Assembly (NCBI RefSeq): GCF_019049325.1
Contig: NZ_JAGMUO010000048.1
Span: 38,174 to 102,173 of the forward strand
DNA: 64,000 nt
Direction of reading: 5' to 3'
Origin: Streptomyces sp. AC512_CC834
Lineage (GTDB): Bacteria; Actinomycetota; Actinomycetes; Streptomycetales; Streptomycetaceae
Below the pieces are notes generated by a model that was not told the origin of the DNA, made no database searches, and saw only the letters and a program-made list of their open reading frames with translations. Both the position numbers and the translations under genes were made by a program. Numbering within the stretch: position 1 is the first letter of the stretch; each line of letters opens with the position of its first letter. Of this stretch, positions 23,648-32,384 are shown piece by piece.

Positions 23648-24666
23648 CGGGTGCCCTTCGAGGCGAACTCGGCGACGGCCTTCACATTGGACTTGTCGAC
23701 GAAGGCCGGACCGGTCAGCACCGGCTGCTCACCGCCGCCGCTGTAGTTGCCGTTGTTCTCGTAGAGCCACAGGCCGTCGACCGCGAGGTAGCCCTGGAGG
23801 TAGGGCTGCTGGTCGACGGCGAACTCGATGTCGCCCTTCTCGATGGCGCCGGTGAGTTCCTTGTTGAGGTCGAAGGTGGCGATCTTGGCCTTGCTGCCGC
23901 CCTCGTCCACCGCCTTCACGGCGGTCATGGCGAACGGGGCGCCGAGGGTGACGAGGTGGTCGATGTCCTCGTCCTGCTTGAGCTTGGCGGTGATGGTCGA
24001 CTTCACCGAGGGCATGTCGGTGCCGTTGACGTAGAGGTTCTCGATCGAGCCCTCGAAGGTCTTCTTCACGCCCTCGCAACGCTGGGTCAGGCCGACGTTG
24101 CCCTGCTCGTGGATCACACAGACGGCCTTCTTGGCCCCGTCCTCGTTGAGCCGCTTGCCGAGCGCCTCACCCGCCACACTCTCGTCCTGGCCGAAGAACT
24201 CCAGCAGGCCGAGCTTCTTCCAGTCCGCGAGGCCGGAGTTGAGCCCGACCACGGGTATGCCGGCCTTCTCGGCCTTGCCGAGGACGCTCCTGAGGGCGTC
24301 CGGCTTGGCGAGGGTGACGGCGATGCCGTCGACCTTCTGGTCGATGGCGTTCTGCACCAGGTTGGCCTGGTTGCCCGCGTTCGGGTCGGCGGAGTAGACG
24401 AGCTTGATGTTGTCCTTGGCGGCGGCGGCCTCCGCGCCCTTGCGGACGATGTCCCAGAAGGTGTCGCCGGGTGCCTGGTGGGTGACCAGGGCGACGGTCA
24501 TGCGGGGGGTGTTCGCCTTGCCCGCCGAGGCGCCCGAATCGCCCTCGTCGTCGGCCTCCTTCCCGCCCGAGCTGCTCGAGCAGCCGGCGAGGGTCAGGGC
24601 CGCGGCGGCGGCGAGAGCCACCGCGGGGGCGAATCTGCGGGAGCGGGCGTGCGAAGAGCGGTCCAT
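23644..24666 (-). CDS. Sugar ABC transporter substrate-binding lipoprotein (probable inositol)
   Basis: A 340-residue lipoprotein with lipobox LTLAGCSS (Cys about residue 29), a Ser/Glu/Asp-rich linker and a type 1 periplasmic-binding fold (VALVTHQAPGDTFWD; NQANLVQNAIDQKVDGIAV; DQQPYLQGYLAVDGLWLYE). AGGAAAG precedes the ATG. It is the first gene of the importer operon and is divergent from iolC, sharing a promoter region with a perfect inverted repeat, so uptake and catabolism are probably co-induced. Inositol as ligand is inferred from this layout. Confidence 0.9.
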   Translation of the reverse strand: MDRSSHARSRRFAPAVALAAAAALTLAGCSSSSGGKEADDEGDSGASAGKANTPRMTVALVTHQAPGDTFWDIVRKGAEAAAAKDNIKLVYSADPNAGNQANLVQNAIDQKVDGIAVTLAKPDALRSVLGKAEKAGIPVVGLNSGLADWKKLGLLEFFGQDESVAGEALGKRLNEDGAKKAVCVIHEQGNVGLTQRCEGVKKTFEGSIENLYVNGTDMPSVKSTITAKLKQDEDIDHLVTLGAPFAMTAVKAVDEGGSKAKIATFDLNKELTGAIEKGDIEFAVDQQPYLQGYLAVDGLWLYENNGNYSGGGEQPVLTGPAFVDKSNVKAVAEFASKGTR

Positions 24667-24782
24667 CTTTCCTGCACCTCACTGTGCGAACTGTGCGAAC
24701 TGTGCGACGGGGAAGCCGTGTGCCAGACCAGAGAAGAACGACTGTTGCGCTGGGACCGGATACAAGTCCTTGAGGCGCCCGC

Positions 24783-24846
24783 TGTCAATACTTTGTCAAG
24801 ACATCATTTCACTCGCAGGTCCGAATGTAAGTACAAAGTATTGACA
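24783..24846. promoter_or_regulatory. Divergent iol promoters with a 14-bp inverted operator pair
   Basis: TGTCAATACTTTGT at 24783-24796 and its exact complement ACAAAGTATTGACA at 24833-24846, centres 50 bp apart. Each arm contains a TTGACA -35. Rightwards TTGACA is followed after 17 bp by TACACC (to iolC). Leftwards TTGACA is followed after 17-18 bp by TTGTATC (to the binding-protein gene). A regulator on both arms would silence both directions. Confidence 0.8.
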
Positions 24847-24912
24847 CGGTCGCCTCGGAGTCATACACCTGGGAGGCGGCAGGCCCCCCGCCCAGCCCGA
24901 GGAGCGTCGCAC

Positions 24913-25875
24913 ATGGCCGAGTCAGTCCAGCATTTCGATCTGATCACGATGGGTCGCATCGGGGTCGATCTCTATCCCTTGCAGACGGGCGTACCCCTGG
25001 CGGAGGTTGAGACCTTCGGCAAGTTTCTCGGCGGTTCGGCCTCCAACGTGGCGGTCGCCGCCGCCCGGCTCGGCCGCGCCGCGGCCGTCATCACCCGCAC
25101 GGGCGACGACCCCTTCGGCGGCTATCTGCACCGGGCGCTCAAGGAGTTCGGCGTCGACGACCGCTGGGTCACGCCGGTCGCCGCCCACCCGACTCCGGTC
25201 ACGTTCTGCGAGATCTTCCCGCCGGACGACTTCCCGCTGTACTTCTACCGCCGGCCCAAGGCGCCCGACCTGGAGATCCATCCGGAAGAGCTGGACCTCG
25301 ACGCGATCCGGGCGGCCGGTATCTTCTGGATGACCGGCACCGGACTCAGTGAGGAACCGAGCCGTACGGCGACCCTGGCCGCCCTCGCCCACCGCGCGAA
25401 GGCCGGCACCACGGTCTTCGACCTGGACTGGCGCCCCATGTTCTGGGCCGACCCGGACCAGGCCCGCCCGTACTACGCGGAGGCGCTGCGGCACGCGACC
25501 GTCGCGGTCGGCAATCTGGACGAGTGCGAGATCGCCACGGGCGTACGCGAGCCCCGCGCCTGCGCCGAGGCACTGCTGGCCGCCGGAGTGGAACTGGCCG
25601 TCGTCAAGCAGGGTCCGAAGGGCGTCCTCGCCGTCCACCGCGACGGCCGCCGCGCCGAAGTGCCGCCCGTCCCGGTCGAGGTGGTCAACGGCCTCGGCGC
25701 GGGCGACGCGTTCGGCGGCTCCCTGTGCCACGGTCTGCTCTCCGGCTGGGAGCTGGAGCGGATCATGCGGTACGCCAACGCGGCCGGCGCCCTCGTCGCC
25801 TCCCGTCTCGCCTGTTCCTCCGCGATGCCCACCGAGGCTGAGGTCGACGACCTCCTCGCGCGAGCCACTCCCTGA
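24913..25875 (+). CDS. iolC: 5-dehydro-2-deoxygluconokinase
   Basis: A 320-residue PfkB-family kinase. The N-terminal glycine motif is GKFLGGSASNVAVAAARLG (about residue 37-55) and the C-terminal signature NGLGAGDAFGGS includes the catalytic Asp265. IolC phosphorylates 5-dehydro-2-deoxy-D-gluconate made by IolB. The ATG at 24913 follows GAGGAG at 8 bp; the open frame extends upstream but crosses the divergent promoter and is not used. First gene of the operon iolC - aldolase - iolB - iolD - gntR. Confidence 0.92.
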   Translation: MAESVQHFDLITMGRIGVDLYPLQTGVPLAEVETFGKFLGGSASNVAVAAARLGRAAAVITRTGDDPFGGYLHRALKEFGVDDRWVTPVAAHPTPVTFCEIFPPDDFPLYFYRRPKAPDLEIHPEELDLDAIRAAGIFWMTGTGLSEEPSRTATLAALAHRAKAGTTVFDLDWRPMFWADPDQARPYYAEALRHATVAVGNLDECEIATGVREPRACAEALLAAGVELAVVKQGPKGVLAVHRDGRRAEVPPVPVEVVNGLGAGDAFGGSLCHGLLSGWELERIMRYANAAGALVASRLACSSAMPTEAEVDDLLARATP

Positions 25876-25888
25876 ACGGAGCAACCCC

Positions 25889-26785
25889 TTGTCCCTCAGC
25901 ATCTCCAGCATCCCGGACCTCACCGCGGTCAGAGCCCGGCACCCGGAGGCCGTCGCGGAGGCCGCCGCCCGCCGGGTACGCCGCCCGCTGATCGGCGACT
26001 CCGGCCGGCTGATGATCGTGGCCGCCGACCATCCGGCGCGCGGCGCGCTCGGCGTCGGCGACCGCCGGCTCGCCATGGCCAACCGGGCCGACCTGCTGGA
26101 ACGTCTGTGCACCGCGCTGTCCAGGACCGGCGTCGACGGAGTGCTCGCCACCGCCGACGTGCTGGAGGACCTGCTGCTGCTCGGGGTGCTGGAGAACAGG
26201 GTCGTCATGGGGTCGATGAACCGCGGCGGCCTCGCGGGCGCCGCCTTCGAGATGGACGACCGTTTCACCGGCCACCGCGCCGAGGACATCGCCCGCCTGC
26301 GCTTCGACGCGGGCAAACTGCTGGTGCGCATCGACTACGACGACCCCGGCTCGCTGACCACCCTGGAGGCGAGCGCCCGCGCGGTCGACGCCATGGCCGA
26401 GCGCCGACTGCCTTTGTTCGTCGAGCCGTTCATCTCCCGACGGGTCGAGGGCCGGCTCCGCAACGACCTGTCGGCCGAGGCCGTCACCCGCTCCATCGCC
26501 ATCGCCTCGGGCCTCGGGGGCACCTCCGCCTACACCTGGCTGAAACTGCCCGTCACCCACGACCCGGACGACATGGCCGAGGTCCTGGAGACCTCCACGC
26601 TGCCCGCGGTCCTGCTCGGCGGCGACATAGGCGGCTCCCCCGCGGACCAGACCGCGGCCTACGAACGCTGGCGCAAGGCACTGCGGCTGCCCACCGTGCA
26701 GGGCATGGTCGTCGGCCGCTCGCTGCTCTACCCGGCCGAGGGCAGCGTGGAACAGGCGGTGGACACGGCCGTCGGACTGCTGTGA
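25889..26785 (+). CDS. Class I aldolase-like (beta/alpha)8 protein of inositol operons (Cgl0159/IolJ-type role)
   Basis: A 298-residue TIM-barrel protein related to deoxyribose-phosphate and LacD-type aldolases (RLMIVAADHPARGALGVG; LLVRIDYDDPGS; GTSAYTWLKLPVTHDPDD with the candidate Schiff-base Lys; PAVLLGGDIGGSP). The TTG start at 25889 has GGAG exactly 7 bp upstream and lies 13 bp after iolC. In actinobacterial inositol operons this family stands where IolJ would be, so it probably splits 2-deoxy-5-keto-gluconate 6-phosphate into dihydroxyacetone phosphate and malonic semialdehyde. That activity is inferred. Confidence 0.82.
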   Translation: MSLSISSIPDLTAVRARHPEAVAEAAARRVRRPLIGDSGRLMIVAADHPARGALGVGDRRLAMANRADLLERLCTALSRTGVDGVLATADVLEDLLLLGVLENRVVMGSMNRGGLAGAAFEMDDRFTGHRAEDIARLRFDAGKLLVRIDYDDPGSLTTLEASARAVDAMAERRLPLFVEPFISRRVEGRLRNDLSAEAVTRSIAIASGLGGTSAYTWLKLPVTHDPDDMAEVLETSTLPAVLLGGDIGGSPADQTAAYERWRKALRLPTVQGMVVGRSLLYPAEGSVEQAVDTAVGLL

Positions 26786-26810
26786 CCGAGGACAGGCGGA
26801 GGACCAGGAA

Positions 26811-27728
26811 ATGACGTACCACCTTCCCGCGGGCAGGGCCGCGGACGGCCCCTACGACGTGGACGTGACACCCGAGAGCGCCGGCTGGGGCTACTCCGGC
26901 CTCCGTGTGGTGTCGCTGCCACCCGGCGGCAGCGACACCTTCGACAGCGGCGACAGCGAGTGGATCGTCCTGCCGCTCAGCGGCGGCTGCACGGTCGCGA
27001 CGGCCGACGACTTCGGCCAGGACACCTTCGAACTCACCGGCCGCGACAGCGTCTTCAGCGGCGTCAGCGACTTCGCCTACGTCCCGCGCGACGCCCGTAC
27101 GACGGTCACGTCCACCGGCGGCGGCCGGTTCGCGCTCACCGGCGCCCGCTGCACCCGCCGTCTGCCCAGCCGTTACGTGCCGGCGTCGTCGGTGCCGGTG
27201 GAGCTGCGCGGCACCGGGAACTGCTCGCGGCAGGTCAACAACTTCGGTGCCGCCGCCCGCGCCGGAGGCGCTGATGAACAGGGTTTCGAGTGCGACAAGC
27301 TCATCGCGGTCGAGGTGATCACCCCCGGCGGCAACTGGTCCTCCTTCCCGCCGCACAAGCACGACGAACACCGCCCCGGCGAGGAGTCGGTGCTGGAGGA
27401 GATCTACTACTTCGAGTTCGCGGGCCACGACGGCACCCCCGGCCTCGGCTACCAGCGGGTCTCGCCGTCCGGGCAGGGCAAGGGCACGGACGTGCTCGCC
27501 GAGGTGCGCGACGGGGACGTCGTGCTGATCCCCGACGGCTGGCACGGGCCGTCCATGGCCGTCCCGGGCCACGACATGTACTACCTCAACGTCATGGCCG
27601 GTCCCGAGGCCGAGCGCGCCTGGCTGATCTGCGACCACCCCGACCACGCCTGGATCCGGGACACCTGGCCGGACCAGCCGGTCGATCCCCGGCTCCCCCT
27701 CTACACCGCACCGGAGAGGTCCGCATGA
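26811..27728 (+). CDS. iolB: 5-deoxy-glucuronate isomerase
   Basis: A 305-residue bicupin. The C-terminal cupin has the metal region NWSSFPPHKHDEHR (His-Lys-His) followed by EEIYYFEFAG (Glu) and DGWHGPSMAVPGHDMYYLNVMAG, all typical of IolB. It converts 5-deoxy-glucuronate to 5-dehydro-2-deoxygluconate, the IolC substrate. AGGAccAGGAA precedes the ATG, and the stop overlaps the iolD start by 4 bp. Length equals that of known actinobacterial IolB. Confidence 0.93.
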   Translation: MTYHLPAGRAADGPYDVDVTPESAGWGYSGLRVVSLPPGGSDTFDSGDSEWIVLPLSGGCTVATADDFGQDTFELTGRDSVFSGVSDFAYVPRDARTTVTSTGGGRFALTGARCTRRLPSRYVPASSVPVELRGTGNCSRQVNNFGAAARAGGADEQGFECDKLIAVEVITPGGNWSSFPPHKHDEHRPGEESVLEEIYYFEFAGHDGTPGLGYQRVSPSGQGKGTDVLAEVRDGDVVLIPDGWHGPSMAVPGHDMYYLNVMAGPEAERAWLICDHPDHAWIRDTWPDQPVDPRLPLYTAPERSA

Positions 27729-29599
27729 GCCCCGCCGCCACCCGCCGACTGACCACCGCCCAGGCCCTGGTGCGCTTCCTGGCCGCGCAGCACACCGAAC
27801 GAGACGGGGTACGGCACCGGCTGATCGCCGGCACCTGGGGCATCTTCGGCCACGGCAACGTGGCAGGTGTCGGCCAGGCCCTCGTCGAGTACGCGGACGT
27901 GATGCCCTACCACCAGGGCCGCAGCGAACAGGCCATGGTGCACGCGGCCGTCGGCCACGCCCGGCAGCTCAACCGCCTGTCCGCGCAGGCGGTGACGACG
28001 TCCATCGGCCCCGGCGCCACCAACCTGGTCACCGGCGCCGCCCTCGCCACCGTCAACCGTCTGCCGGTCCTGCTCCTGCCCGGCGACTACTTCGCCTCGC
28101 ACGCCACCGATCCGCTGCTCCAGCAGTTGGAGCACCCGGTCGAGGCCGACGTGTCGGTCAACGACACCCTGCGGCCGGTCTCCCGGTACTTCGACCGCGT
28201 CACCCGCCCCGAGGCCCTGATCGCCTCCGCGCTCCGGGCGATGCGCGTGCTCACCGACCCGGCCGAGACGGGCGCGGTCACCCTGGCACTCCCCCAGGAC
28301 GTGCAGGCTGAGGCGTACGACTGGCCCGAGGAGTTCTTCGCCGACCGCGTCTGGCGGGTGCGGCGCCCGGCGCCCGACCCGGTGGAGCTGGCCGAGGCCG
28401 TGCGCGCGGTCCGCGCCGCCGGGCGCCCGCTGATCGTCGTGGGCGGCGGCGTCCACCACAGCGAGGCCGAGCAGGCGCTGAAGTCACTCGTGGACGCCAC
28501 CGGCATCCCCGTCGCCTCCACCCAGGCAGGCAAGGGCTCCCTGCGCCACGACCACCCGGCCGACCTCGGCGGCATCGGCCACACCGGCACCACCGTCAGC
28601 GACGACCTCGCCCGCACCGCCGACCTGGTGATCGGGGTCGGCACCCGCTACTCGGACTTCACCACGGCCTCCGGCACCCTGTTCCAGCACCCGGACGTCC
28701 GCTTCCTGAACCTCAACATCACCGCCTTCGACGCCCACAAGCTCGCCGCCCGCACGCTGGTGTGCGACGCGCGGGCGGGGCTGACGGCGCTGACGGACGC
28801 ACTGTCGGGCCATCGGATGGACGCGGCGTACGAGACGGAGTACCGCACCGGGAAGGCCCGCTGGGACGAGGCGGTTCAGGCGGCGTTCCGCGCCGACGAC
28901 GACAGCGCGGTGCCGACCCAGACGCAGGTGCTGGGCGCCCTCGACGCGGTCGTCGGCGACGAGGACGTGGTGATCAACGCGGCCGGCTCGCTCCCGGGCG
29001 ACCTGCACAAGCTGTGGCGGGCCCGGTCGCCGCGCCAGTACCACCTGGAGTACGGCTACTCCTGCATGGGTTACGAGATCCCGGCCGCGCTCGGCGTCCA
29101 GCAGGCCGCGCCCGGCACACCGGTGTGGGCGCTGGTCGGCGACGGCACGTATCTGATGAACCCGACGGAGATCGTCACGGCCGTCCAGGAGAACCTGCCG
29201 GTGAAGCTGGTCCTGGTCCAGAACCACGGCTACGCGTCCATCGGCGGCCTGTCCGAGTCGGTGGGCGCCGAGCGCTTCGGCACCGACTACCGCCACCGCG
29301 TCGCCGACGGCTCCTTCACCGGCGCCCCGCTCCCCGTCGACCTCGCCGCCAACGCGGCCAGCCTCGGCATGGACGTACTGCGCGCCAAGACGGTGCGGGA
29401 GCTGCGCGAGGCTTTGACGACCGCCCGCGCGGCGACCCGCCCGACGTGCGTGTACGTCGAGACGGCGCCCGCGCAGGCCGCTCCGCCGGCCGAGGCGTGG
29501 TGGGACGTGCCGGTGGCCGAGGTGTCCGCGCGCAAGGCCGCCACCGACGCCCGCGCGCAGTACGAGCGGGCGGTCGCCGACCGCCGCCACCACCTGTGA
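27725..29599 (+). CDS. iolD: 3D-(3,5/4)-trihydroxycyclohexane-1,2-dione acylhydrolase (decyclizing)
   Basis: A 624-residue thiamine-diphosphate enzyme in three domains. The N-terminal PYR domain has YHQGRSEQAMVHAA with the activating Glu near residue 68 and GPGATNLVTGAALA. The central domain carries GGGVHHSEAEQAL. The C-terminal PP domain has GDGTYLMNPTEIVTA near residue 472, then VLVQNHGYASIGGLSES. IolD opens the ring of the dione to 5-deoxy-glucuronate for IolB. ATGA overlap with iolB shows translational coupling. Confidence 0.94.
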   Translation: MSPAATRRLTTAQALVRFLAAQHTERDGVRHRLIAGTWGIFGHGNVAGVGQALVEYADVMPYHQGRSEQAMVHAAVGHARQLNRLSAQAVTTSIGPGATNLVTGAALATVNRLPVLLLPGDYFASHATDPLLQQLEHPVEADVSVNDTLRPVSRYFDRVTRPEALIASALRAMRVLTDPAETGAVTLALPQDVQAEAYDWPEEFFADRVWRVRRPAPDPVELAEAVRAVRAAGRPLIVVGGGVHHSEAEQALKSLVDATGIPVASTQAGKGSLRHDHPADLGGIGHTGTTVSDDLARTADLVIGVGTRYSDFTTASGTLFQHPDVRFLNLNITAFDAHKLAARTLVCDARAGLTALTDALSGHRMDAAYETEYRTGKARWDEAVQAAFRADDDSAVPTQTQVLGALDAVVGDEDVVINAAGSLPGDLHKLWRARSPRQYHLEYGYSCMGYEIPAALGVQQAAPGTPVWALVGDGTYLMNPTEIVTAVQENLPVKLVLVQNHGYASIGGLSESVGAERFGTDYRHRVADGSFTGAPLPVDLAANAASLGMDVLRAKTVRELREALTTARAATRPTCVYVETAPAQAAPPAEAWWDVPVAEVSARKAATDARAQYERAVADRRHHL

Positions 29600-29656
29600 G
29601 TCTCCGCCCCTGACACCCACCCAGCCAGCCAGTCACCTACGCAAGGGAGTACGTCC

Positions 29657-30442
29657 ATGGCGAAGACCGGCGACCCCGCACGTGCCGTGACCGCCCCGGC
29701 GCTCAGCACTCTGGACTTCGCCCTGGACCGGAGCAGTCCGGTGCCGCTGTACTACCAGTTGGCCCAGCAGTTGGAGGCGGCGATAGAACACGGTGTCCTC
29801 GCCCCGGGGAACCTGCTGGGCAACGAGGTCGACCTCTCCGTCCGCCTCGGCCTGTCCCGCCCGACCGTCCGCCAGGCCATCCAGTCCCTGGTCGACAAGG
29901 GGCTCCTGGTGCGGCGGCGCGGGGTCGGCACCCAGGTGGTGCACAGCCAGGTCAAACGCCCACTGGAGCTGAGCAGCCTCTACGACGACCTGGAGGCGGC
30001 CGGGCAGGGGCCCGGGACCCGGCTGGTGCGCAACGAGGGCGTCCCGGCCACCGCCGAGGTGGCGGCGGCCCTCGGCGTCGCGGAGGGGAGCGAGGTCACC
30101 GTCCTGGAACGGCTGCGCCTCACCCACGGCCAGCCGGTCGCGCTGCTGTGCAACCACCTCCCCGCGGGGCTGCTGGACCTGGACGACGCCCGGCTGGAGT
30201 CGACCGGCCTGTACCGGATGATGCGCGCGTCCGGCATCACCCTGCACAGCGCCCGCCAGACCGTCGGCGCCCGCATCGCCTCCCGCGAGGAGGCCGAACG
30301 CCTCGACGAGCAGGAGGGCGCCGCGCTGCTGACCATGCAGCGCACGGCGTACGACGACACCGGGCGGCCGGTCGAGTTCGGGACGCACATCTACCGCGCG
30401 TCCCGGTACGCGTTCGACTTCCAACTGCTGGTCAGAAGCTGA
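29657..30442 (+). CDS. GntR-family regulator, HutC (UTRA) subfamily
   Basis: A 261-residue regulator with an N-terminal winged helix (residues about 25-95, recognition part EVDLSVRLGLSRPTVRQAIQ) and a C-terminal UTRA ligand domain (SEVTVLERLRLTHGQPVAL ... YDDTGRPVEFGTHIYRASRY). AAGGGAG lies 7 bp before the ATG. Last gene of the iol operon, 57 bp after iolD, so it is a good candidate for the protein that binds the inverted repeat at 24783-24846. The LacI protein at 16520 is the rival candidate. Confidence 0.92.
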   Translation: MAKTGDPARAVTAPALSTLDFALDRSSPVPLYYQLAQQLEAAIEHGVLAPGNLLGNEVDLSVRLGLSRPTVRQAIQSLVDKGLLVRRRGVGTQVVHSQVKRPLELSSLYDDLEAAGQGPGTRLVRNEGVPATAEVAAALGVAEGSEVTVLERLRLTHGQPVALLCNHLPAGLLDLDDARLESTGLYRMMRASGITLHSARQTVGARIASREEAERLDEQEGAALLTMQRTAYDDTGRPVEFGTHIYRASRYAFDFQLLVRS

Positions 30443-30477
30443 CGGGGAACCGACGGGACCGACAGGGACCGACAGGG

Positions 30478-31464
30478 TCAGTGGGCCGCGTCCAGCCGCG
30501 CCCGCTGATCCTCCGTCAGCTCCAGGTCCACCGCGGCCAGGTTCTCCTCGAGCTGGGTCACCGACGAGACGCCGGTCAGCGGCACGATCGGCAGTGCGCC
30601 GCCGATCTGCCAGGCGAGGACGACCTGGTTGACCGTGGCGCCGGTCTCCCCGGCGACGTCCCGCAGCACGGCGAGCCGCGCCGGGGTGCCCGGGTGGTCG
30701 TAGTCCGGGGGCAGCGGCTTGTCCTCGCGAACGTAGGCGCCGGCCAGCAGGGGCGTGTAGGCGACCAGGGTCAGGGCGGGCTCGGCCCGCACGTAGCCGA
30801 GGAGTTCGGCGCCGGCGTGACTGAGACTGCCGTCCGGAGAGAACTCGCCGGGTATGTCGAAGCGGGGCCGCAGGTGGCTGTGCTGGTACTGGAGCACCTC
30901 GTAGCCGGGCAGTCCGGCCGCGGCGGCCAGGGCGCGGGCCCGTTCGACGCGCCACACCGCCTGGTTGCTGACGCCGAGCAGTCCGACCGCGCCCTCCGCG
31001 ACCAGTTCGCCGAACCCCTCGACGGTCTCGCGCTGCGGCACGGTGTGGTCGTCGATGTGCGCGTACAGCAGGTCCAGCTTCTCCAGACCGAGCCGTTCCC
31101 TGCTGCGCTCGGCGGCCTCGCGGATCACCTTGGCCGACAGGCCCTCGGGGTTGTCGGTGTAGCCGGTGCCGGGGGCCAGCGGCCTGGCGCCGAGCTTGGT
31201 GGCGACGACGATCTCGTCCCCGACCCTGCGGCTGCGCCGCCAGCGGCCGAGGAGTTCCTCGCTCTGACCGCCCTGGCCGCCGTCGGTCCAGAACGCGTAG
31301 TTGTCGGAGGTGTCGATGAAGTTCCCGCCGGCCTCGACATAGCGGTCGAGGACGGCGAAGGAGGTCTTCTCGTCGGTCAGCGACCCGAACAGCATCGCCC
31401 CGAGCGCGAGCACGCTCACCTCACGGCGGTGCGCGGGGTCGGTTCCAATGGTGCGGTACTTCAT
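30478..31464 (-). CDS. Aldo/keto reductase
   Basis: A 328-residue NADPH-dependent AKR. The catalytic Asp-Tyr region is FIDTSDNYAFWTDGGQGGQSE (motif residues about 52-72), Lys is in VVATKLGA, and the His position lies in LDLLYAHIDD. The ATG at 31464 has GGGGAGGAA 4 bp upstream. The end of the protein (LAAVDLELTEDQRARLDAAH) is typical. It converges on the GntR gene and is the likely target of the palindrome at 31519. Substrate unknown. Confidence 0.9.
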   Translation of the reverse strand: MKYRTIGTDPAHRREVSVLALGAMLFGSLTDEKTSFAVLDRYVEAGGNFIDTSDNYAFWTDGGQGGQSEELLGRWRRSRRVGDEIVVATKLGARPLAPGTGYTDNPEGLSAKVIREAAERSRERLGLEKLDLLYAHIDDHTVPQRETVEGFGELVAEGAVGLLGVSNQAVWRVERARALAAAAGLPGYEVLQYQHSHLRPRFDIPGEFSPDGSLSHAGAELLGYVRAEPALTLVAYTPLLAGAYVREDKPLPPDYDHPGTPARLAVLRDVAGETGATVNQVVLAWQIGGALPIVPLTGVSSVTQLEENLAAVDLELTEDQRARLDAAH

Positions 31465-31518
31465 GGCGTTCCTCCCCATTCGTACCCGGTCGTCCGGGCA
31501 TGGGAGGGAGTCTTCAGT

Positions 31519-31534
31519 TTGAAGTGCACTTCAA
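31519..31534. promoter_or_regulatory. Perfect 16-bp palindrome upstream of the aldo/keto reductase
   Basis: TTGAAGTGCACTTCAA, 55 bp before the AKR start, in the only AT-richer stretch of the gap. CTTGAAGT-type dyads are typical of MerR-family sites, which sit between -35 and -10; a TetR-type site is also possible. No MerR gene lies next to it. Confidence 0.6.
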
Positions 31535-31584
31535 GTCAAGCGCCCATGGGGGCTCGGCTCGTGCGAACAGGCGAAAGCGCGAGA

Positions 31585-31620
31585 AAGGGCCCTCCCGGAC
31601 TCACGTCCGAGAAGGCCCTT
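31585..31620 (-). terminator. Terminator downstream of tRNA-Pro (first copy)
   Basis: AAGGGCC and GGCCCTT arms enclose a second small stem CGGAC/GTCCG. It lies 8 bp past the tRNA 3' end on the same strand. Confidence 0.7.
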
Positions 31621-31627
31621 CACACCG

Positions 31628-31701
<74 letters not shown>

Positions 31702-31792
31702 GTGTGCTCACGCGCGGTGAACCGCGCGATCACGCGGACTGCACTTTACCCCACACGCCGGGCCACGCCTAAGCGGGCACGGGCGAGGGACA

Positions 31793-32317
31793 ATGGGTCC
31801 CATGGACAGCACAGCCTCGAACCAGTCGGTGGACGCACGGGACCGCGACGACGAGGGGCGGGCGCGCAACGCCCGGCCGCGGGACGGGCTCGGGCGGCCA
31901 CTGCCGTACGGCGCGGACGGCGTCGCCCGTCAGCCGGAGGGCGTCGTGCGGGCGCCGGACGAGACGGTTGCCGAGGCGCAGCGGCTGCTGGACGCGGGGC
32001 AGCCGTTTCACGCGCACGAGGTCTTCGAGGACGCCTGGAAGTCGGGCCCCGAGGAGGAGCGGGAGCTGTGGCGGGGCATGGCCCAGTTGGCCGTCGGGCT
32101 CACGCACGCGGCGCGCGGCAATGTCACCGGAGGGGCCAGGCTGCTGCGGCGCGGGGCTGGGGCCGTGACGGAGTGGGGCGCGTCGGAGGCGGGACAGGAG
32201 CGGCCGTACGGGATGGATCTCGGGTCGGTCGCCGGGTGGGCCCGGGAACTGGCGGGGGACGTGGAGGGCGGCGCGTCCGTGGACGCGGGAGCGCGGGCGC
32301 CGCGGCTGCGGCGCTGA
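31793..32317 (+). CDS. DUF309-domain protein
   Basis: A 174-residue (171 from the second ATG at 31802) protein. Residues about 60-120 are DUF309, with LLDAGQPFHAHEVFEDAWKS holding the conserved HxxHE-like His/Glu and ELWRGMAQLAVGLTHAARGN following. The N- and C-terminal parts are charged and variable. AGGG lies close before the ATG at 31793. Function is unknown; the conserved His/Glu pattern suggests a metal site. It is divergent from tRNA-Pro and stands alone before cobF. Confidence 0.85.
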   Translation: MGPMDSTASNQSVDARDRDDEGRARNARPRDGLGRPLPYGADGVARQPEGVVRAPDETVAEAQRLLDAGQPFHAHEVFEDAWKSGPEEERELWRGMAQLAVGLTHAARGNVTGGARLLRRGAGAVTEWGASEAGQERPYGMDLGSVAGWARELAGDVEGGASVDAGARAPRLRR

Positions 32318-32384
32318 GGGCCGGGGCGCCGCCGAGGTCCGGCCCGGCCGGGGCGTTGTCAGTGGCGTACGGCAGACTCGTGGT

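Noticed and set aside
21704..23746. 680-residue plus-strand frame antisense to the second ABC transporter
   Set aside because: Gly/Ala/Asp-rich composition typical of antisense frames in high-GC DNA; the minus strand carries clear Walker motifs and permease helices.
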